DNA from: Bacteroidota bacterium
GTDB lineage: Bacteria; Bacteroidota; Ignavibacteria; Ignavibacteriales; Ignavibacteriaceae
NCBI GenBank assembly: GCA_021824145.1
Contig: JAKALM010000003.1
Coordinates: 144,553-208,552 of the forward strand
DNA length: 64,000 bases
Direction: 5' to 3'
This document shows, piece by piece, positions 9,741-19,157 of the stretch (positions are counted from its first letter, which is position 1; each line of letters opens with the position of its first letter). Below the pieces are notes generated by a model. The model was not told the origin of the DNA. It saw only the letters and a list, made by a program, of their open reading frames with translations, and made no database searches. A program made the position numbers and the translations under genes.

Positions 9741-10301
9741 ATGAAATCGATTAGAAATGTTTTAGGCCTTCACTTTACAACTTTAATAATGTTTGGCTTG
9801 TTGTTCCCACTTCTTATTTGGGGAATCGGAAAGTTGTTTCCACAGCAGGCAAATGGATTTCCAATTTATAAAAGTGGAAAGCTAATTGGATTTGCAAACA
9901 TCGGACAAAAATTTACAGAAGATAAATATTTTTGGGGAAGACCTTCAGCAGTTGATTATAATGCTGCTTCAACCGGCGGCTCGAACTTTGGCCCGACGAA
10001 TCCCGCATACTTAGACAGTGTTGAACACAGGATAAATGACTTTTTGAAAAGGAATCCAGGAATAAAGAGAGTTCAAATTCCGGCAGATTTAGTAACTGCT
10101 TCCGGAAGCGGAATTGACCCAGATATTTCTGTGCAAGGTGCGCTTGTGCAAATACCAAGAGTAGCAAGAGCAAGAGGTTTAAGTGAAGATCAACTAAAAA
10201 GATTAGTTGATGAACACATTGGCAAACCATTATTTGGTTTATTTGGACCAGAAAGAGTAAACGTTCTAAAGTTAAATTTGGCTTTGGATAAGTTGAATTA
10301 A
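9741..10301 (+). CDS. kdpC: KdpC, accessory subunit of Kdp ATPase
   Basis: 186 aa, normal KdpC length. One N-terminal membrane helix (about 12-32) anchors a periplasmic domain. Family motifs are plain: RPSAVDYNAASTGGSNFGPTN, DLVTASGSGIDPDIS near the middle, and ARARGL with the C-terminal LN-rich end. KdpC stabilises the complex and raises its affinity for ATP. Its stop codon is followed after one base by the ATG of the porin gene, showing that transport and outer-membrane functions are translated from one message. Confidence 0.97.
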   Translation: MKSIRNVLGLHFTTLIMFGLLFPLLIWGIGKLFPQQANGFPIYKSGKLIGFANIGQKFTEDKYFWGRPSAVDYNAASTGGSNFGPTNPAYLDSVEHRINDFLKRNPGIKRVQIPADLVTASGSGIDPDISVQGALVQIPRVARARGLSEDQLKRLVDEHIGKPLFGLFGPERVNVLKLNLALDKLN

Positions 10302-10302
10302 A

Positions 10303-11412
10303 ATGAATAAAACAATACTCCGTACTGTAATATTTTATTCAGCAATTATAATAGTGATTTGGTTTCCTAAAAATATCAATTCACAATCTAAAGATTCGAC
10401 CGCTAACCCGCTGTCGATAACTGGAATGGTAGATGTAAACTTCAATAAAAATTTTAATGATCCGGCAAGTCATATTAACCGTTATAGTAATTTCGATCTC
10501 TATGAGAACCAGTTTAATATTAATCTGGTAAAAATAACTCTTCAAAAAACTGCAAGTCCTGTTGGATTTAGAATTGATCTTGGATTTGGACAGACAATGG
10601 ATTTAGTTAACAGCGATGCAGGGCTTGGCTCTGAAAAATCTCTTCGCAACGTTGAAGATGCATATCTAACCGCAGTCGTTCCTATTGGAAAGGGAATTAC
10701 TATTAACGCCGGTAAGATGGTAACTCACATGGGCGGCGAGGTGATAGAATCATTCGGAAATATTAACTACAGCAGGTCTATTCTTTTTGCTTATGCAATT
10801 CCATATTATCATTTGGGATTGTGTGCAAGCTATCCTTTCAGCATTCAGTTTAATGCAACTGTTTATATCTATAACGGATGGAACAATGTTGTAGATAATA
10901 ATAAAGGAAAAACTCTTGGCGCCGAAATTTCATGGACACCCATTCCTTCATTCACATTTATTGAAAATTGGATAGGCGGACCAGAGGAACGGGATGGAAC
11001 AGCAATTGCAACAAAGCAGCGACATGTGTTTGATACAATCTTAAATTATCAAGCGACTCCAGATCTATTTCTTACATTAAATGCCGATTACGGACAGGAA
11101 GCTTTAGCACCTTCAGGCTATGCAATCTGGAAGGGCATCGCTTTTACCGGGAAATATTCTTTTAATCAATTTCATTCCTTCGGCTTTCGCGGAGAAGTAT
11201 ATGATGATCCTAGCGGATTTACGACTGGTATTATTCAAACATTAAGAGAAGTAACTTTGACTTATGAATTTAAATTTACAAGCAGCTTAACAACAAGATT
11301 AGAGTACAGAAGAGATTGGTCAAACAATGCTTTTTCTTTTGAAGACAGCAGCGGTAAATTGATTAACGATAATCAGAATACACTTTTGATAGGTTCAATG
11401 TATACTTTCTAA
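10303..11412 (+). CDS. Outer-membrane beta-barrel porin of the kdp operon (OmpL/bbp2-like)
   Basis: 369 aa with an N-terminal signal peptide ending near NINSQSK. The mature part alternates polar and aromatic/hydrophobic residues and ends in Phe (SMYTF), the usual C-terminal signature of an outer-membrane barrel. Phrases such as AYLTAVVPIGKGITINAGK, FGNINYSRS and TTRLEYRRDWSNN match the putative beta-barrel porin-2 (OmpL-like) family. A porin gene between kdpC and kdpD occurs in Bacteroidota-type kdp loci, so the likely role is to let K+ cross the outer membrane toward KdpFABC; this function is inference. The gene begins one base after the kdpC stop codon. Confidence 0.85.
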   Translation: MNKTILRTVIFYSAIIIVIWFPKNINSQSKDSTANPLSITGMVDVNFNKNFNDPASHINRYSNFDLYENQFNINLVKITLQKTASPVGFRIDLGFGQTMDLVNSDAGLGSEKSLRNVEDAYLTAVVPIGKGITINAGKMVTHMGGEVIESFGNINYSRSILFAYAIPYYHLGLCASYPFSIQFNATVYIYNGWNNVVDNNKGKTLGAEISWTPIPSFTFIENWIGGPEERDGTAIATKQRHVFDTILNYQATPDLFLTLNADYGQEALAPSGYAIWKGIAFTGKYSFNQFHSFGFRGEVYDDPSGFTTGIIQTLREVTLTYEFKFTSSLTTRLEYRRDWSNNAFSFEDSSGKLINDNQNTLLIGSMYTF

Positions 11413-11483
11413 TATGAAAAATATTGGCTAAACTTTTATATTTTCGTAACTGAAGTCGAAGATAAAACATGCAATGAGATAAA

Positions 11484-12632
11484 ATGGATTCAGAAATTTC
11501 CATATCGTCATCAGCCGGAAGATTTTTAGAGATGATTAAAGCTTCCAACCGCGGCAAGCTTAAGATTTATTTAGGTCTTGCAGCCGGAGTTGGGAAAACT
11601 TACCGTATGCTGCTTGAAGGTCACGAGCTAGTTAAAGATAATATTAATGTTTTTATCGGCTTCGTTGAAACTCATGGAAGAAAAGAAACCACCAAGCTGC
11701 TCGAAGGCTTGCCTGCAATAAAAAGAAAAAAAATTTTTTACAAAGGCAAAGAATTAGAAGAAATGGACATTGATGCTGTGCTTCTTCAAAAGCCGCAGGT
11801 AGTTCTTGTTGATGAACTTGCACATACAAATGTTCCAGGCTCAAGAAACGAAAAGCGCTGGCAGGATGTTGCTGAAATTTTAGAGAATAACATCAACGTA
11901 ATTACCACAGTTAATATTCAACATATTGAAAGCATTAAAGCGGAAGTTGAAAAAATAACCGGAGTAGAAATTAAAGAGCGAATACCGGATAAAATAATTC
12001 AGATGGCGGACGAAGTTGTAAATGTTGACTTGACGATAGAAGAATTAATTGACCGTTTGAACGAAGGTAAAATTTATGATAAGGCTAAAGTATCGACTGC
12101 GCTTCAAAATTTTTTCCAAAAAGATAAACTGCTTCAGCTTCGCGATTTAGCGCTTAAAGAAGTTTCTAGGCAAGTTGAAAGAAAAATAGTCCGCGAAATT
12201 CCTTCACCGCAAAGAGGAAGAATTAATTCTTTAATAACCTGCATAAGTTCAAACGGAAAATCAGCAAGTAAATTGATAAGACGCTCTTCTAGATTTGCAT
12301 CTTTTTTTAATGCTAAATGGTTTGTAGTTTATGTGCAGACACCGAAAGAATCTTTGGCAAATATAAATCCAAAAGATCAGCGCCATCTGATTAACAATTT
12401 TAAGCTGGCAACAGAACTTGGTGCTGAAGTTGTTGAACTTAGCGATAAAGACAAAGCCAAAGCAATTTCAGATTTTGCTGTATCGAAAGAAGCTGGATTA
12501 ATAGTAATTGGAACGCCATCAGTTTCATTGGTTCAAAAAATAAAATATGGAAATTTCTTAAGAGGATTAAATAAACAGATTGAAAAATCGGGTATGGATA
12601 TTTTGATAGTTTCAAATCATGAAAAAGATTAA
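11484..12632 (+). CDS. kdpD: KdpD N-terminal sensor half (KdpD domain + Usp domain)
   Basis: 382 aa. It has the KdpD domain at the N-terminus (about 25-235) with the Walker-A-like GLAAGVGKT, the GFVETHGRKET segment and the DELAHTNVPGSRNEKRWQDV signature, and then a universal-stress-type domain (about 245-378, ending in GTPSVSL and ILIVSNH). In E. coli these lie in one 894-aa protein with four membrane helices and a histidine kinase; here the protein stops after the Usp domain. The next gene overlaps it by 14 bp and supplies membrane helices and kinase, so KdpD is split between two polypeptides. The halves probably interact; this is inference from overlap and order. Confidence 0.93.
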   Translation: MDSEISISSSAGRFLEMIKASNRGKLKIYLGLAAGVGKTYRMLLEGHELVKDNINVFIGFVETHGRKETTKLLEGLPAIKRKKIFYKGKELEEMDIDAVLLQKPQVVLVDELAHTNVPGSRNEKRWQDVAEILENNINVITTVNIQHIESIKAEVEKITGVEIKERIPDKIIQMADEVVNVDLTIEELIDRLNEGKIYDKAKVSTALQNFFQKDKLLQLRDLALKEVSRQVERKIVREIPSPQRGRINSLITCISSNGKSASKLIRRSSRFASFFNAKWFVVYVQTPKESLANINPKDQRHLINNFKLATELGAEVVELSDKDKAKAISDFAVSKEAGLIVIGTPSVSLVQKIKYGNFLRGLNKQIEKSGMDILIVSNHEKD

Positions 12633-14463
12633 ATCAAAAATATTTTCCGGAGTTGCTTTATTATTCTTAGTAATCTTAATTCTAAGCATTATTGGCATCG
12701 TTTTTATCAATAGGATTGCTCAAAGCTCAAGAGGAACTATAAAAGATAATTACCGCTCTGTTGATTACACAATGAATATGCAAAGAAGCCTTGATGCAAT
12801 ATATGATAATATTTTTAGACAGATTTATAAGAATCCGTCTAAAGATTCTATAAAAAGAGCTGATATAAAATTCGAGAATTATTCAGCAGAGTTTGAAAAG
12901 AATTTAGACCTAGAAAAGCATAATATAACTGAAATAGGTGAAGCTGAGTTAGCGGTTGAATTAAATCAAAATTACAAAGAGTTTAGTTTGACAGTAAGCA
13001 AAATAAAAGCAAAAAATTTTAACGCAATTTCATCTGAAATTGCTTCGCTTAACTTAAGTTATGATCAAGCTAAAGAAAACATATTTGATATTTATAAGTT
13101 AAACATAAACGCAATTTTAAGGCGCAATAGTGAAGCAGAAAGCACAGCTGAGAATATTACATTTTATATGGCAGTAGTTGCATCAGTAAGCATTCTTTTA
13201 ACATTATTTTTTGTAATAAGTTTTCCTGGAAAGATTGTTAGTCCGATAACTGAATTGACAGATAAGATCAAAGCAATTTCTGAAAGGGATTACGATCAGA
13301 AATTAAATATAACTTCAAAAGATGAAATGGGCGATCTTGCAAGAGCTTTCAATGTAATGGTACAGCGCTTAAAGGAGTATGAAGAAACTAATCTTGATAA
13401 ATTGCTTTTTGAAAAAAAGAGAATGGATGCAATTGTTCAGAATCTTCAGGATGCAGTACTAATACTTGATGAGAACAAAAAAATTATTATTATAAATAAC
13501 TCCACATTAAAGCTAACTGGATTAAAAGAAGAGGATGTTTTAAATAAATATGCACCTGATGTAGCAGCAAGAAATGATTTAATCAGAAAAATGATTTCAA
13601 ATGTTATGGCGCCAGATAATAACGAGCATCAGGAAATTCAGCCAATAAAAATTGCAGTTGACGGAAAGGAAGAATATTTCACAGTTGAAAACATTGCCGT
13701 AGATATTAAATCATCGAATAAAAATAATAAACTATTCGGCTACATCTGCATGTTAAAGAATATTACTAGATATCAGGAAAGGGATACTGCAAAGACAAAT
13801 TTGATTGCAACTGTATCGCATGAGCTTAAGACACCGCTTTCGTCAATCAACCTAAGCTTAAAATTGCTTGATGACCGAAGGCTTGGGGATTTAAATACTG
13901 AGCAGAGAGAAATTATAAATTCTTTAAAGCAGCAAAGCACAAGACTTTCTAGAGTAATAAATGAACTTCTCGACTTTTCACAAATTGAAACGGGAAACAT
14001 AAAATTAAAATTTTCATCTATAAAACCAGACGTAATAATTGACATCGGAACAACTGCACTTATGATGCAGCTTTCGGAAAAGCACATTGACTTGCAGACG
14101 AATATTGAAGAAAGCTTGCCAGAAATTAAAGCAGATGTAGAAAAACTTGTTTTTGTTTTCATAAATATTTTAAACAATGCAATTAGATATTCCCAGAGCG
14201 GAGGCGTAATTACAATCGATGTTAAGAAAGCTGAAAATGAAGTTGAATTTTCAATAACTGATAATGGCCCTGGAATATCAAAAGAAGATCAAGAGAAATT
14301 ATTTCACAGATTTATGCAAGTTGGAACAAAAGCAAAACAAGGCTGGGGACTTGGGCTTGCAATTGCTAAGGAATTTATGCAAGCTCAAAATGGCAAGCTT
14401 AGAGTTGAAAGTGAACCTGGGAAAGGAAGTAAGTTTATTTTTTCAGTTCCAACAGTTATCTGA
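12619..14463 (+). CDS. Membrane histidine kinase, catalytic partner of split KdpD
   Basis: 614 aa. A first membrane helix (about 9-30) and a second (about 180-200) frame a helical extracytoplasmic region of the four-helix-bundle kind. A HAMP linker (about 202-254), a PAS domain (about 265-380), a dimerisation domain with the phospho-acceptor His401 (TVSHELKTPLSS) and an ATPase domain with the N box (NILNNAIRYS), DNGPGIS and GWGLGLAIAKEF follow. The ATG lies inside the end of kdpD in another frame, which implies translational coupling. It therefore looks like the kinase module of the K+ sensor. No response regulator follows in the operon; the nearest is the sigma-54 type at 3813. Confidence 0.93.
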   Translation: MKKIKSKIFSGVALLFLVILILSIIGIVFINRIAQSSRGTIKDNYRSVDYTMNMQRSLDAIYDNIFRQIYKNPSKDSIKRADIKFENYSAEFEKNLDLEKHNITEIGEAELAVELNQNYKEFSLTVSKIKAKNFNAISSEIASLNLSYDQAKENIFDIYKLNINAILRRNSEAESTAENITFYMAVVASVSILLTLFFVISFPGKIVSPITELTDKIKAISERDYDQKLNITSKDEMGDLARAFNVMVQRLKEYEETNLDKLLFEKKRMDAIVQNLQDAVLILDENKKIIIINNSTLKLTGLKEEDVLNKYAPDVAARNDLIRKMISNVMAPDNNEHQEIQPIKIAVDGKEEYFTVENIAVDIKSSNKNNKLFGYICMLKNITRYQERDTAKTNLIATVSHELKTPLSSINLSLKLLDDRRLGDLNTEQREIINSLKQQSTRLSRVINELLDFSQIETGNIKLKFSSIKPDVIIDIGTTALMMQLSEKHIDLQTNIEESLPEIKADVEKLVFVFINILNNAIRYSQSGGVITIDVKKAENEVEFSITDNGPGISKEDQEKLFHRFMQVGTKAKQGWGLGLAIAKEFMQAQNGKLRVESEPGKGSKFIFSVPTVI

Positions 14464-14593
14464 TTTATTAAATAAATAAGAATTATTTTACAGATGCTTA
14501 TTTCAAATTTTATTTTGGCTTGAATATAGAGGTTCCCTTATCTTAGAGTATTTTATGATTCGGCCGGCTTACTATTTTTTTCAACTTAGAATA

Positions 14594-16516
14594 TTAAATA
14601 GGCAGAATTAAAGAGAAAGTTGTTCCCTTCCCTACTTTACTTTTTACAGATATTGAACCATTTAATGCTTCGACAAGTTTTTTGGTAACAGTTAAGCCCA
14701 ATCCCGTACCTTCAAACATTCTATTATAACCTTCGCTTTCCTGCCGGAATTCATCAAAAATATTCTGCAATTTATTTTGTGAAATTCCAATACCAGTATC
14801 TTTAACACTAATTAACAATAATTTTTGTTTTTTATTTACATCTAACTTTACATTTACAGTTATACTTCCCTTCTTGGTATATTTAACCGCATTACCAACA
14901 AGGTTGTTAATTATTTCACCGCAAATTCGATCATCGATTTCAACAAATTCATTTTCGCAATTTACGTTTAGTTCTAAATTAATATTTTTCTTCAATGCAA
15001 GATGCCTGTGAACTTCAAGAGTTTTTACTGCAAAGTCATAAAGGTTTACACTTGATTTTAAAATTTCTAACCTTCCGGAATCAATTTGTGAAAGCTCCAT
15101 TATTAAATTCAAAGTTTCATGAAGGCGCTTTGCACTATTTTGAAGTGAATTTACAAGCATATGAATATCTGGATCTTTAATTTCGCCTTTAAGAATTTCA
15201 GAGATTCCCAATATTCCAGTCATCGGCGTACGAAGTTCATGACTCATGTTCGATAGAAACGAAGCTTTTAACCTATTCATTTCTTCGGCTTTTTCTTTTG
15301 CTTCAATTAATTTTTGTTCTGTTAATTTTTTTTCGGAAATATCCTGAGCAATTGTTAAAATTAATTTCTCATTATTAATTTCAATTAAATTAGCTGAGCA
15401 CAGGAGAGGAATAATTTCTCCATTTTTTTTATGCCAAATGACTTCAAAAGATTTGACACTGCCTCTATTAGCAACTACGGCAGCGAACTTTTTACGGTCT
15501 TCATGATTAACCCAAAGATTTAGTTCAACTGTTGTCTTTCCAATTACCTCATCTCGTGAGAATTGAAATACTTCAATAAATCTATCATTTACTTCGATAA
15601 TTTTTCCATCCTTTAATCTTGTAATTGAAAGTCCTTCAGGAATATTCATAAATGCTTTATGAAATTTTTCCTCACTTTTTTCTAAAGCTTCAGCTACTAA
15701 TTTTTTTTCAGTAATATCCTGAACTTCAGAAGTTAGAAATACATTGCCGCTTAATTTATCATGCTGCACAATAGCACTTACCGACGCCCAAATAATTTTT
15801 CCATTTTTATGAATGTATCTTTTTTCAAAATGTTTGGAATGTTCAGGCAGTTCTAACAAGCTCTTAACTATTCTAATATTTTCTGTTACATCATCCGGAT
15901 GAGTAATTGAAAGAATATTCTTACTAATTAGTTCATCTTCAGAATACCCAACCATGCTGCAAAATGCTTTGTTTGCTTTTAAAATAGTTCCATCAAATTT
16001 TGAAATTGTTTTAGCTATAGCAGAATTCTCAAAAGCTAATCGAAATCTTTCTTCAGTTTCTTTCAAAGCTTCAAACATTTTGTGTGAGGTTAAGACGCTT
16101 TCATTTTTTTTTGAAGATTCCGGTGCTATGAAAAATTTTTCTTTTAGAATATTTTGATACTTTAAAGCATATGAAGCAATATGTGGTAGAAAACTTATTT
16201 GACGTAAAGTAATAAAATCAAAAGCACCAGCAGAAATATATTTTGATGCCATATTACTTTTTGAATTTTTAATTATCACAATGAGCGGTATAAAAGGTGC
16301 AAATTTATTTCTTAATTTAATTGCGTTTAAGTCTTGTAGATTTAAAGATGTTTGATCGACTACAATTATCCCATGCTTAACTTTTTTTAATAAGCTAAGA
16401 AATTCTTTTTCAGTTTTTAATAACTTTAATGAAGCTTTAAAATCAGATTGATAAAATGAATAAGATATTTTTTTAAAAACTGAATCTTTACTAGCATAAA
16501 CAAATATTTTAGTCAA
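14594..16516 (-). CDS. Soluble PAS histidine kinase with N-terminal receiver-like domain
   Basis: 640 aa, no membrane segment. Residues 1-120 form a degenerate response-regulator-like domain: Asp54 is present (IIVVDQTS) but the acidic pocket near the N-terminus is missing (FVYASKDS). Two PAS domains follow (about 152-275 and 279-395), each ending in a PAC motif (VQDITEKK, AQDISEKK). The dimerisation domain holds His426 (NMSHELRTPMTGILG) and the ATPase domain shows NLVGNAVKYT, DTGIGIS and GTGLGLTVTKKL. It has close domain similarity to the kinase at 19158. It is convergent with the kdp-linked kinase gene, 130 bp away, and stands alone, so its signal and partner are unknown. Confidence 0.92.
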   Translation of the reverse strand: MTKIFVYASKDSVFKKISYSFYQSDFKASLKLLKTEKEFLSLLKKVKHGIIVVDQTSLNLQDLNAIKLRNKFAPFIPLIVIIKNSKSNMASKYISAGAFDFITLRQISFLPHIASYALKYQNILKEKFFIAPESSKKNESVLTSHKMFEALKETEERFRLAFENSAIAKTISKFDGTILKANKAFCSMVGYSEDELISKNILSITHPDDVTENIRIVKSLLELPEHSKHFEKRYIHKNGKIIWASVSAIVQHDKLSGNVFLTSEVQDITEKKLVAEALEKSEEKFHKAFMNIPEGLSITRLKDGKIIEVNDRFIEVFQFSRDEVIGKTTVELNLWVNHEDRKKFAAVVANRGSVKSFEVIWHKKNGEIIPLLCSANLIEINNEKLILTIAQDISEKKLTEQKLIEAKEKAEEMNRLKASFLSNMSHELRTPMTGILGISEILKGEIKDPDIHMLVNSLQNSAKRLHETLNLIMELSQIDSGRLEILKSSVNLYDFAVKTLEVHRHLALKKNINLELNVNCENEFVEIDDRICGEIINNLVGNAVKYTKKGSITVNVKLDVNKKQKLLLISVKDTGIGISQNKLQNIFDEFRQESEGYNRMFEGTGLGLTVTKKLVEALNGSISVKSKVGKGTTFSLILPI

Positions 16517-16760
16517 TACTAAATCCGATAAAAGATATGATTATTATTTTTGGCGGCAGTCAAATATAAAATTATTTTTAGAATAACTTTCGGTAATATT
16601 AGCTGAATACAATATGATAAATGGAAAGATTAAGTTCAAGTTCCATTTATTTGCAAATTGAATTCTTATATCAATTTTTTATTAAAGAAAAAATTTATAC
16701 AACCAAGAGGATCAATTCATTTTGTTACAAGCATTATTTAATTTTCAACAAAATTTATTT

Positions 16761-17531
16761 TCAAACTTTCATTTTTTCAAAAGCAAAAGTTCCAATAATA
16801 ATTATAACAATTGAAAATAAAGTAATAATCCCTAAATCAAATGATAAAGTAAATTGTGAGGTGCCCAAAATTACATTTCTAAGTGAATCAACAGCATAGG
16901 TTAAAGGATCGATAAAAGTTAATGGCGCAAGCCATGCTGGCAGTTTGTTAATCGGGAATAATGCGCCAGATAAAAAGAAAATCGGAAATAACAAAAAACT
17001 TGTAATCAACTGAAATCCTTCCGGGCTTTCCATTCGCGAGCCAATTATTAAACCGATACTTACCATTGATGTTGTTGTAATTAGTAAAATAATTAGTGAG
17101 ATAAAAAAAGCAATCAGCCCGAATTGAAGTCCTGGAATAATTCCTAACTTCCCAAAAATAATTCCAATTAAAAGAAGAATAAGAGATTGGATTAAAGCAT
17201 CTGTTGCTCCTCCAATTATTTTGCCAATGAAAATTGAAGTTCTTGAAATTGGAGCGACAAGAACTTCCTTTAGAAAATCAATTTTCCTATCCCATACAAT
17301 ATAAACACCAAAAAATATTGAAGAGAATAAAACTGCTTGAATTAAAATTCCAGGATAAATAAATGTTTGATAATTTATTCCAGTAATTGAAACATTGGAA
17401 CCTAGTCCTCCGCCAAAAATTAAAAGCCAAAGAATTGGATTGACAATCGAAGCTATAATTCTCGATTTTTCTCTTAAGAAAACTTTGAATTCTCTATACC
17501 AAATGGCAATTATTCCGTTTATCTCATTCAT
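16761..17531 (-). CDS. ABC-2 type permease (DrrB-like exporter subunit)
   Basis: About 256 aa. Six hydrophobic segments, with the ABC-2 permease signature in the C-terminal half (FLSGALFPINKLPAWLAPLTFIDPLTYAVDSLRNVILG), identify a DrrB/ABC-2 transporter subunit. I take the start at the ATG at 17531 (MNEINGI), not the longer upstream frame, because this ATG overlaps the ATPase stop codon as ATGA, a typical translational coupling. It should form the membrane channel for the ATPase encoded just upstream. Substrate unknown; this family exports drugs, lipids or polysaccharides. Confidence 0.88.
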   Translation of the reverse strand: MNEINGIIAIWYREFKVFLREKSRIIASIVNPILWLLIFGGGLGSNVSITGINYQTFIYPGILIQAVLFSSIFFGVYIVWDRKIDFLKEVLVAPISRTSIFIGKIIGGATDALIQSLILLLIGIIFGKLGIIPGLQFGLIAFFISLIILLITTTSMVSIGLIIGSRMESPEGFQLITSFLLFPIFFLSGALFPINKLPAWLAPLTFIDPLTYAVDSLRNVILGTSQFTLSFDLGIITLFSIVIIIIGTFAFEKMKV

Positions 17532-18496
17532 TTGTTTGACCTCAAATTCATTACTCGCTGTCCCCATCCGCCTTCCGGAGATTCTTCGCGGATTTCTCTT
17601 CCGGTAAAATGTAAAAATACATCATTAAGTGTAGGTGAATGAATTTCAACAGATTCGACTTTCCCAGCAGCTTGAAAAATTTGCTGAAGATTTTCACTTG
17701 CATTTATAACAGTTAAATAATATAGACCATTTTTGCTTTCTATATTTTTTATAAATGGAAACCTTCTCATTACTTCAAGATCAAGATTATTAATTTTCAT
17801 AATAACCACATCGCCGCCAATAATTCTCTTCAAATTTGATGGAGAATCCAAAGCAACAATTTTGCCTTTATCAATTATTGCAAGCTTTCCGCAAAGACGA
17901 TCAACTTCTTCCATATAATGAGTTGTTAAAATCAAACTTATCTTTTCTTCATTAGAAAGATGTTCTATGTATTTCCAAATATTTTCGCGTGATTGAGGAT
18001 CTAATCCTAAAGTCGGTTCATCTAAAAATAAAACTTTGGGGTGATGCATTAAACCTCTAGCTATTTCTAATCTTCTTCGCATTCCTCCGGAATATTTTTT
18101 TACTTGATCATCTTTCCTATCTTCAAGATCGACAAGCTTAAGAACTTCTTTAATTCTTTGTTCACGCAGTGTTACAGGCATACTGTATAGCATTCCATGT
18201 AACTTTAAATTTTCATAGCCGGTAAGAATATCATCTGAACTTGGATCTTGGAATACAATTCCAATAGATTTTCTTACTGACGAAGGTTCGCGTACGATAT
18301 CAAATCCATTTACCTTTGCAGTTCCCGAAGTTGGTTTAATTAGAGTTGTTAATGTCATCAAAGTTGTTGTTTTACCTGCCCCATTTGGGCCAAGCAAACC
18401 GAAAATTTCACCTTCTTCAATTTGAAGATTGAGATTATCTAAAGCTACTAAGCTGTCGTATTCTTTTCTAAGATTGAACGTCTCTATAATGTTCAT
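17528..18496 (-). CDS. ABC transporter ATP-binding protein (DrrA-like)
   Basis: 322 aa. Walker A is GPNGAGKTT (about residues 35-43), the signature is YSGGMRRRLEIARGLMHHPKVLFLDEPTLGLDP, and the switch His lies in LILTTHYMEE. The C-terminal extension (about 220-310, ending LNDVFLHFTGREI) is of the daunorubicin-resistance (DrrA) type. It energises the ABC-2 permease encoded downstream with a 4-bp ATGA overlap. Both genes read on the minus strand away from the response regulator at 18715. Confidence 0.93.
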   Translation of the reverse strand: MNIIETFNLRKEYDSLVALDNLNLQIEEGEIFGLLGPNGAGKTTTLMTLTTLIKPTSGTAKVNGFDIVREPSSVRKSIGIVFQDPSSDDILTGYENLKLHGMLYSMPVTLREQRIKEVLKLVDLEDRKDDQVKKYSGGMRRRLEIARGLMHHPKVLFLDEPTLGLDPQSRENIWKYIEHLSNEEKISLILTTHYMEEVDRLCGKLAIIDKGKIVALDSPSNLKRIIGGDVVIMKINNLDLEVMRRFPFIKNIESKNGLYYLTVINASENLQQIFQAAGKVESVEIHSPTLNDVFLHFTGREIREESPEGGWGQRVMNLRSNK

Positions 18497-18520
18497 AAAA
18501 ATAAATTTTTATAATTGTAA

Positions 18521-18550
18521 ATTTTATTTGTGAAATTATAAATTTGACAA
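18521..18550 (-). promoter_or_regulatory. Possible promoter of the DrrAB-like ABC operon
   Basis: Read on the minus strand, TTGTCA (18550-18545) and TAAAAT (18526-18521) are 18 bp apart, about 25 bp before the ATPase start codon at 18496. The match to a sigma-70 type promoter is fair; the region is very AT-rich, so chance is not excluded. Confidence 0.35.
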
Positions 18551-18714
18551 GCAAGCGACAAATGAAAGTTTAGAAGAAATTTTGTAGGTATGTCTTTAAT
18601 AACTATACTAAAACCACAGCGAAATAATTTTAATAAAAATCAATTGAATTTTTTGCAGATAATTTCAATTTGTCTGACTCAAAATTTTCTTTTTCAAATT
18701 TATAATACGGCAAA

Positions 18715-19101
18715 TTAATTTTTTATATCTAAAATACTTCTAACAAGATTTTGCAATGCTCTTACTTCAAATGGTTTTGAGATGTAATGAGTTAAACCTT
18801 CAGAAAGAAATTTTTCTCTGTCACCTTGCATTGCGTAAGCCGTTACAGCAACTATTGGAATATTTTCATAACCGGGAAATTTTCTAATTTCCTTTGTAGT
18901 TTGGATTCCGTTCATTCCAAGCCCTAAGCCAATATCCATTAAAATTAAATCATAATTTTCTTGCTTGGCCATATTTATTGCAGTTTCGCCTTTTTCTGCA
19001 ACATCAACACTACAAATTTTATTTAACGCCAGTTGAATTACCTGAATACTTGGAAGATCATTTTCAACTAACAAGACCTTTTTTCTTTTTTCAATTTCCA
19101 T
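18715..19101 (-). CDS. Single-domain response regulator (CheY-like)
   Basis: 128 aa, one receiver domain and no output domain. The phospho-acceptor is Asp56 (LILMDIGLG), the acidic pocket is ENDLPS (Asp15), the conserved Thr is in VAVTAYA and the Lys is in YISKPFE. It is encoded 56 bp downstream of the multi-PAS kinase on the same strand, so it is probably the kinase's phospho-acceptor. As a stand-alone receiver it would act by binding a partner protein. Confidence 0.93.
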   Translation of the reverse strand: MEIEKRKKVLLVENDLPSIQVIQLALNKICSVDVAEKGETAINMAKQENYDLILMDIGLGLGMNGIQTTKEIRKFPGYENIPIVAVTAYAMQGDREKFLSEGLTHYISKPFEVRALQNLVRSILDIKN

Positions 19102-19157
19102 TTTTACACAATGATTTTTAATTATTTTTTTATTTCGCCATCTATAGAAATTTCATT

